DNA of 64,000 nt from the NCBI RefSeq assembly GCF_009720385.1, contig NZ_WARX01000006.1, positions 186,001-250,000 on the forward strand, written 5' to 3'. The stretch is from Catellatospora vulcania. GTDB lineage: Bacteria; Actinomycetota; Actinomycetes; Mycobacteriales; Micromonosporaceae. Below are positions 58,984 through 64,000 of this stretch, in pieces. The position numbers and the translations under genes are program-made. The notes beneath the pieces were generated by a model. The model saw only the letters and a program-made list of their open reading frames with translations, did not search any database and was not told where the DNA came from. How positions within the stretch are numbered: position 1 is the stretch's first letter; each line of letters starts with the position of its first letter.

Positions 58984-61308
58984 TCAGGCGGCCAGCAGTG
59001 CGCGGGCTGCGCGTTCGATCGCGTCCTCGCCGACGAGCACGTGGTCGGCGGCCGGGCCGAGCGGCAGGAAGGTGTCGACGGCGGCGACGCGCCGGGCCAG
59101 GCCGACGTATCCGGCGTCGACGAGTGCGGCGAGCACGCCTTCGCCGACGCCGCCGGAGCGGCGGGTCTCGTCGACGACGAGCACCCGGCCGGTGGCCCCG
59201 GCTTCGCGGACGATGTCGGCAAGCGGCAGCGGGGCGAGCCAGCGCAGGTCGACGACGCGGCAGCCGTGGCCCTCCTCGGCGAGCCGGGCGGCGACGCGCA
59301 GGGACATGCGCACGCCGTTGCCGAAGGTGAGCACGGTGAGGCGGTCGCCGGCCCCGTAGGCGTGGCTGCGGGCGCGGCCGACGGGCACGTGGGTGTCGGC
59401 CCAGCGGTCGGGGGCTGTGTAGTGGCTCAGCCAGCCTCCGTCGCCTTCTTGGTGCAGGTCGCGGGTGTGGTAGAGGGCGATGGGCTCCAGGAAGACGCTG
59501 ACGGTGCCGTCGACTTCGGCGGCGGCGACGCAGGTGCGCAGCATGGCGGCGGCGTCGTCGGCGCGGGAGGGCACGGCGACGACGAGGCCGGGGATGTCGC
59601 GCAGCACGGCGACGGAGTGGTCGTTGTGGAAGTGACCGCCGAAGCCTTTCTGGTACGCGAGGCCGGCGATGCGTACGACCATGGGGTTGCGGTAGGCGCC
59701 CTGGGAGAAGAAGCGCATGCTGGCGGCCTCGCCGCGCAGCTGGTCTTCGGCGTTGTGCAGGTAGGCCAGGTACTGGATCTCGGGGATGGGCAGCAGCCCG
59801 CCGAGTCCGGCGCCGAGTCCGAGGCCGAGGATGGACGTCTCGTCGAGCAGGGTGTCGAAGACGCGGGCGGGGCCGAAGCGGTCGCGCAGGCCCTTGGTGA
59901 CGCCGTAGACGCCGCCCTTGCGCGCCACGTCCTCGCCGAAGACCATGGCCTGCGGGTGGCTGATCATGAGGTCGGACAGGGTGGCGTTGACGGCCTGGGC
60001 GAGGGTCTGCGGTCCGGACTGCTCGGGCAGCTTGCCGCCGAAGATCCGGTGGCGCTCGGCAAGCGTGGCCCCGGCGGCGCGCTCGCCGGCCCGCGCGATG
60101 GTCTTCGCGACGCGCAGCGGGCGGCGCGGGGCCAGCGGGGCGACGACCTCGGCGGCGGAGGCGAGTTTCGGCTCGTCGCGCACCTGGGCGGCAACCTGCT
60201 GCACCCGCCAGGCGATCTCGTCGTACCGGCTGAGCAGTTCCATCGGGCTGGCCTGCCCCGCGTCGACGAGCAGGCGGGCGGTGCGCAGCAGCGGGTCGAG
60301 GGCCAGGTCGTGCTCGATCTCGGCGGGGGTGCGGTAGGCGAGTTCGGCGTCGGCTCCGGCGTGGCCCATCAGCCGGACGGTGCGCAGGTGCAGCACGGCG
60401 GGGCGGCGGTGGCGGCGCACCCAGGAGACCGCGGAGCGGGCCACCGCGTACGTGTCGGCGAGGTCGCAGCCGTCGGCGTGGAAGTAGCGCAGGCCGGGGC
60501 GGGAGCGCAGCGTGGTGCCGACCCAGCCGGCGGGCGAGCGCACGCTGATGCCCAGCCCGTTGTCCTCGCACACGAACAGCAGCGGCAGCCGCAGCCCGGT
60601 GAAGTCGGACCAGCCCGCGGTGTTGAAGGCGGCGACGGCGCTGGCGTGGTTGACGGAGGCGTCGCCGAACGAGCAGAGCACGACGGCGTCGCGGGGCCAG
60701 GCGGGTGGCACGAGCACGGGCTGCCCGGAGTCGGCGGCGTGCCGTCCGGTGGAGCCGCGGGCGTCCAGGCCCTGGCGGGAGCGCTCGATGGCGAAGGCCA
60801 GGCCGACCGCGCGGGGCAGGTGCGAGGCGATGGTCGAGGTGGTCGGGATGACGTTGAGGTCGGTGCTGCCGAAGACCTTGTGCCGGCCGCCGGCGATGGG
60901 TTCGGCGGCGCTGGCCACGACGCCGCGCAGCACGTCGCGGATGGCGTCGACCTTGCCTTCGGCGAGCTGGGCGGCGCGGGCGGCGTAGAACGCGCCGGAG
61001 CGGTAGTGCAGCAGCGCCGGGTCGGTGGGGCGCAGCGCCGCGGCGACGCCGGCATTGCCCTCGTGGCCGGCCGAGCCGATGGTGTAGTACCCGGCGCCGT
61101 CGGCGCGCAGCCGCCGCGCGGCCAGGTCCAGGTGCCTGCTGGTGACCTGGGCGTCGAAGAGGTCCCTGGCCATGGCTCCGGTGAGGCCGCTGTCGGGGCG
61201 CACCGTCGCATGCGGATCGCCGTTCGGCGGGGTGCTGGCGGGCCACGCCGCCAGCGCGCTCCGGAACCGTTCGTCGAGATCATGAGAGGTGCTCACGCTG
61301 CACAGCAT
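58984..61308 (-). CDS. Fused E1 alpha/beta 2-oxoacid dehydrogenase (branched-chain type)
   Basis: A 774-residue thiamine-diphosphate enzyme fused from the two E1 subunits. The alpha half (about 40-330) has the GSAGHEGNAGVAAALRPTD and CSFGDASVNHASAVAAFN (TPP/Mg site) motifs. The beta half (about 430-774) has VFGEDVARKGGVYGVTKGL and MVVRIAGLAYQKGFGGHFH. Fused BKDH-type E1s occur in actinobacteria. No E2 or E3 is nearby. ATG at 61308; GTG at 61296 (VSTSHDL) is an alternative. Confidence 0.88.
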   Translation of the reverse strand: MLCSVSTSHDLDERFRSALAAWPASTPPNGDPHATVRPDSGLTGAMARDLFDAQVTSRHLDLAARRLRADGAGYYTIGSAGHEGNAGVAAALRPTDPALLHYRSGAFYAARAAQLAEGKVDAIRDVLRGVVASAAEPIAGGRHKVFGSTDLNVIPTTSTIASHLPRAVGLAFAIERSRQGLDARGSTGRHAADSGQPVLVPPAWPRDAVVLCSFGDASVNHASAVAAFNTAGWSDFTGLRLPLLFVCEDNGLGISVRSPAGWVGTTLRSRPGLRYFHADGCDLADTYAVARSAVSWVRRHRRPAVLHLRTVRLMGHAGADAELAYRTPAEIEHDLALDPLLRTARLLVDAGQASPMELLSRYDEIAWRVQQVAAQVRDEPKLASAAEVVAPLAPRRPLRVAKTIARAGERAAGATLAERHRIFGGKLPEQSGPQTLAQAVNATLSDLMISHPQAMVFGEDVARKGGVYGVTKGLRDRFGPARVFDTLLDETSILGLGLGAGLGGLLPIPEIQYLAYLHNAEDQLRGEAASMRFFSQGAYRNPMVVRIAGLAYQKGFGGHFHNDHSVAVLRDIPGLVVAVPSRADDAAAMLRTCVAAAEVDGTVSVFLEPIALYHTRDLHQEGDGGWLSHYTAPDRWADTHVPVGRARSHAYGAGDRLTVLTFGNGVRMSLRVAARLAEEGHGCRVVDLRWLAPLPLADIVREAGATGRVLVVDETRRSGGVGEGVLAALVDAGYVGLARRVAAVDTFLPLGPAADHVLVGEDAIERAARALLAA

Positions 61309-61409
61309 TACCCAGAGGGGGTGGGGACGACCACCCGGATCGGTGATCGGACACGCCACACCACTGCACAAGATGGACGATTTATCCAGATTTACCCATA
61401 ATCTGCGTC

Positions 61410-62336
61410 ATGGCTCACCGGTCCCCCCGTGCCCGTCGTCTTCTGCTCGCCGCCGCAGGTCTCGGCCTGTTCGCCGCGCTCGCGCCCCAGCAGCCCGCCG
61501 CTAATGCAGCGCCAGAACGCGCGCCCGCCGCCGAGGAACCCGCGGTGCTGGTCGGCGCGGGCGACATCGGCAGCTGCCTCAGCGACGGCGACGAGGCCAC
61601 GGCGAAGCTGCTCGACCGGATCCCCGGCACCGTGTTCACGCTCGGCGACAACGCGTACGTGGCCGGCACCGCGGAGCAGTTCCAGAAGTGCTACGAGCCC
61701 TACTGGGGCCGGCACAAGGACCGCACCCGCCCGGTCATCGGCAACCACGACATGCGCACCGACAACGGCGCGCCGTACTACGAGTACTTCGGCGAGTCGG
61801 CGGGCGAGAAGGACAAGGGCTGGTACTCCTACGAGCTCAACGGCTGGCAGGTGCTGGTGCTCAACTCCACCTGCGACCTGATCGACTGCGAGGAGGACTC
61901 CGAGCAGGCCGACTGGCTGCGCGAGGAGCTGGAGGACTCCGACGCCAAGTGCACCGTGGCGATGTGGCACCACCCGCTGTTCACGTCCGGCTGGAAGCAC
62001 GGCTCCGACCCCCGGGTGAAGCCCTTCTTCCAGCTCCTCTACGACCACGGCGTCGAACTCGTGCTCAACGGCCACAACCACCACTACGAGCGCTTCGCCC
62101 CGCAGACCCCCGACGGCGAGCTGGACAAGGAGAAGGGTGTGCGCCAGTTCACCGTCGGCACCGGCGGCGGCGGCCTCAACGGCTTCAGCAAGGACATCGC
62201 CGCCAACTCACGCGCCCGCGACTTCGAGACCTTCGGCGTCCTCAAACTGTCCCTCTACCAGGACTTCTACACCTGGAAGTTCGTCACCCCGGCCGGCAGC
62301 ACCTTCCAGGACCAGGGCGTCGGCACCTGCCACTGA
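61410..62336 (+). CDS. Secreted metallophosphoesterase
   Basis: A 308-residue exported phosphoesterase. Signal peptide (about 1-34). The metal motifs are GAGDIGSC, LGDNAYVAG, GNHDMRTD and NGHNHHYERFAP. The layout resembles secreted calcineurin-like/purple acid phosphatase-type enzymes that release phosphate outside the cell. ATG at 61410. It diverges from the E1 gene. Confidence 0.9.
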   Translation: MAHRSPRARRLLLAAAGLGLFAALAPQQPAANAAPERAPAAEEPAVLVGAGDIGSCLSDGDEATAKLLDRIPGTVFTLGDNAYVAGTAEQFQKCYEPYWGRHKDRTRPVIGNHDMRTDNGAPYYEYFGESAGEKDKGWYSYELNGWQVLVLNSTCDLIDCEEDSEQADWLREELEDSDAKCTVAMWHHPLFTSGWKHGSDPRVKPFFQLLYDHGVELVLNGHNHHYERFAPQTPDGELDKEKGVRQFTVGTGGGGLNGFSKDIAANSRARDFETFGVLKLSLYQDFYTWKFVTPAGSTFQDQGVGTCH

Positions 62337-62349
62337 CCGCGGCGCACCG

Positions 62350-64000
62350 TCACGGCCCGCAGTTCGCCACACATATCGTGACCTGTCCGTCGCCGGTGAC
62401 CTGCACGACGACCGCGCCGCGCGGGCCGGTGGCGATCAGCAATGGCGGCGCGCCGGTGCGGCCCAGGGGCAGCAGCGGCGCCTCGGCGGTTCGCGCGGAG
62501 CAGTCGGCGAACCGGCACCGCACGATCGACAGCGTCTTCGGATCGAGTGACGGTATGGCCAGGCACCACTCCTTGCAGCTGAGGCTGCCCGGCCGGGACA
62601 CCGCCGCCAGTGGGCTGCCGCGATCGTCCAGACCCACGTAGACCAGGTCGTACTCGCCGGGCAGGTCCTGCCAAAGGGGCGGCACGGGCCGCACGAACAC
62701 CCGGTCGCATTCCCGCGTCTCGCAGAAGGCACGGTAGGCGTCGGTCGTGTCGTCGTAGATGTCGTCGGACCACATGATGACCGGGCCACCGCCCCAGTCG
62801 TGGCCGGTCACGAATGACGAGGGCCGGGACAGGATCTTCTTGTCCGGGCTGTCCAGGGCCACCTCGACGCAGGTCGCGGTGCATCGCCAGGCGGCCATGC
62901 CCCGGCTGCCGCCCGACGGCTCGCGCCGCTCGTAGACCGCGGCGAGCAGGAGCACCCCGCCCGTCGGCAGGACCGCAACCGACACGGCCCCCAGGTCGAC
63001 CTGGGGCGCGTCGAGCCGCAGCAGCCGCTCGGCGCAGCGGTCGGCGGCGTCGCACTCGGTGAGCATGAGCGTCGGCAACGGCAACGGCGACGGCGACGGC
63101 GACTCGCCGTAGCCCTTTCCGGGTAGGTGCAGCGCGACGACACCGCCGTCCGGGGTGACCGACGCGGCGTCGATCCGCCTGCCGGTGATCTCCGTCGTGG
63201 TCCGCACCTCGCACCGCACGTCGCGGCACCGCGTCACCGTCGACTGGGCGACGATCACGGGCAGGCCACGCGGGTCGAGCCCGAGCACCTTCGGCCACGG
63301 TGCCGCGTCCACGGTCACCAGTTCCGGCAGCCCGCCGGGGTTGCCGAGGGCGGCCGCGGCGAGCAGGACCACCGGGAGGGCGTATGCGGCGAGCCAGGCG
63401 CGGTGCACGGGTTTCGGTCGCGGCGCGGCCAGCCGGGACAGGGTGGCGTCGACCTGGGCCAGGTCGGCCACGCGCCCCGGGTCGCCGTCGGCGCGTGGCC
63501 GCAGGTAGTGCTCCGCCGTCGCCCCTGCCTGCCGCGCGACCAGCACCGAGACGACCAGCAGCAGGGCCGCCGACATGACGCCCGCGAACAGCGCCTGGAC
63601 CGCCGACGTCGCACCCGCGAACAGCGGCGCGACCGCTGCGGGCGGCACGGCCTCCGGCAGCTTCCCGACCAGGCCCGCCAGCACGGCCGCCAGCAGCGTC
63701 CAGGCCATGCTCAGCAGCAGTGCGACGGGGAGCGGCGCGGCCAGCGGCCACACCAGGTCGGCGGCGGAATCCCGGCGGTTCTTGCGCAACTCGACCGCGT
63801 GGGTGGCCGCGCGCCGGCCGGCGTTCTCGAACAGCAGCAGCGGCAGCGCGGGAAACCGCCGGAACAGCAGCCAGGCAGGCAGGACGAGCGCCGGGGAGGC
63901 CAGGACCGCCAGGACCACGACGAAGAAGAAGGTGCCGTAGGACAACCAGTCCAGCACCGCGTAGAGCGCCGCGGCGGTGATCGCGAACGGGACCAGCCAG
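62350..64000 (-). CDS. Membrane protein with a secreted Cys-rich domain (5' end outside the window)
   Basis: About 550 residues are visible; the reading frame is open to the right edge with hydrophobic sequence (WLVPFAITAAALYAVLDWL) before any start, so the true N-terminus lies beyond 64000. About six membrane segments are followed by a long extracellular-type domain with many Cys pairs (TRCRDVRCEV, TECDAADRCAERLL, CRFADCSAR, TICVANCGP). Not recognised. It converges on the phosphoesterase. Confidence 0.7.
   Translation of the reverse strand, partial: WLVPFAITAAALYAVLDWLSYGTFFFVVVLAVLASPALVLPAWLLFRRFPALPLLLFENAGRRAATHAVELRKNRRDSAADLVWPLAAPLPVALLLSMAWTLLAAVLAGLVGKLPEAVPPAAVAPLFAGATSAVQALFAGVMSAALLLVVSVLVARQAGATAEHYLRPRADGDPGRVADLAQVDATLSRLAAPRPKPVHRAWLAAYALPVVLLAAAALGNPGGLPELVTVDAAPWPKVLGLDPRGLPVIVAQSTVTRCRDVRCEVRTTTEITGRRIDAASVTPDGGVVALHLPGKGYGESPSPSPLPLPTLMLTECDAADRCAERLLRLDAPQVDLGAVSVAVLPTGGVLLLAAVYERREPSGGSRGMAAWRCTATCVEVALDSPDKKILSRPSSFVTGHDWGGGPVIMWSDDIYDDTTDAYRAFCETRECDRVFVRPVPPLWQDLPGEYDLVYVGLDDRGSPLAAVSRPGSLSCKEWCLAIPSLDPKTLSIVRCRFADCSARTAEAPLLPLGRTGAPPLLIATGPRGAVVVQVTGDGQVTICVANCGP

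Overview
The window reads as chromosomal DNA of a high-GC actinomycete. Coding is dense, GTG and TTG starts are common, third codon positions are G/C-rich, and glnA/glnE/GlnR-box, lipA-DUF4191, DUF3052 and standalone GTP cyclohydrolase II genes are present. The gene order and the intergenic palindromes suggest Micromonosporaceae, but that is inference: no rRNA gene is present to confirm it.

Layout. 0-8 kb: the start of an aspartyl/asparaginyl-type tRNA synthetase with a T-box leader (minus strand), a VapBC pair, lipA, a DUF4191 membrane protein, an ArsR/MFS pair under a clear palindromic operator, an RDD protein and glnA behind a textbook GlnR double box. 8-16 kb: an orphan holin-like gene, a large surface protein (HEFHH motif, von Willebrand D domain, three C-terminal repeats), a penicillin-acylase-type Ntn hydrolase and an alpha/beta hydrolase. 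16-29 kb: a LuxR-type two-component pair, glnE (partner of glnA), a glutamine-amidotransferase-like protein, a TetR regulator with operators, cell-wall hydrolases (S66, M15) and cimA preceded by a branched-chain leader peptide and attenuator. 29-39 kb: an extradiol-type dioxygenase, two tandem tyrosine phosphatases, a secreted C39 peptidase, an MpaB-type protein, a secreted alpha-amylase and a phosphotransferase.

39.5-46 kb: an apparent cryptic biosynthetic locus. An MDR dehydrogenase, a PTPS/QueD-fold protein that has lost its catalytic Cys and one zinc His, a GT4 glycosyltransferase, a flippase-like membrane protein, a RibD-type reductase and GTP cyclohydrolase II lie in one orientation, partly with overlapping ends. 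A CDP-alcohol phosphatidyltransferase diverges from the MDR gene and an FkbM methyltransferase sits beside it. GTP is the likely precursor and a pyrimidine/pterin-derived glycosylated product is plausible; the product is unknown.

49-57.6 kb: an accessory, lower-GC stretch. It holds an XRE/TPR regulator, two small ORFs, large palindromes, a Phd/RelE module whose toxin stop overlaps the start of a 470-aa TPR protein, several unknown genes and a complete IS110 element, and ends at tRNA-Val(TAC). The IS110 left end carries a bridge RNA. All four guide segments can be read from the sequence and each matches the junction it should pair with, which fixes the element at 55616-57102. 57.7-64 kb: peroxiredoxin, DUF3052, a fused E1 alpha/beta dehydrogenase, a secreted phosphoesterase and a membrane protein running off the right edge.

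A window-wide theme is gene-end palindromes: at least three repeat families, in 2-3 copies each, plus single-copy long palindromes in non-coding gaps.
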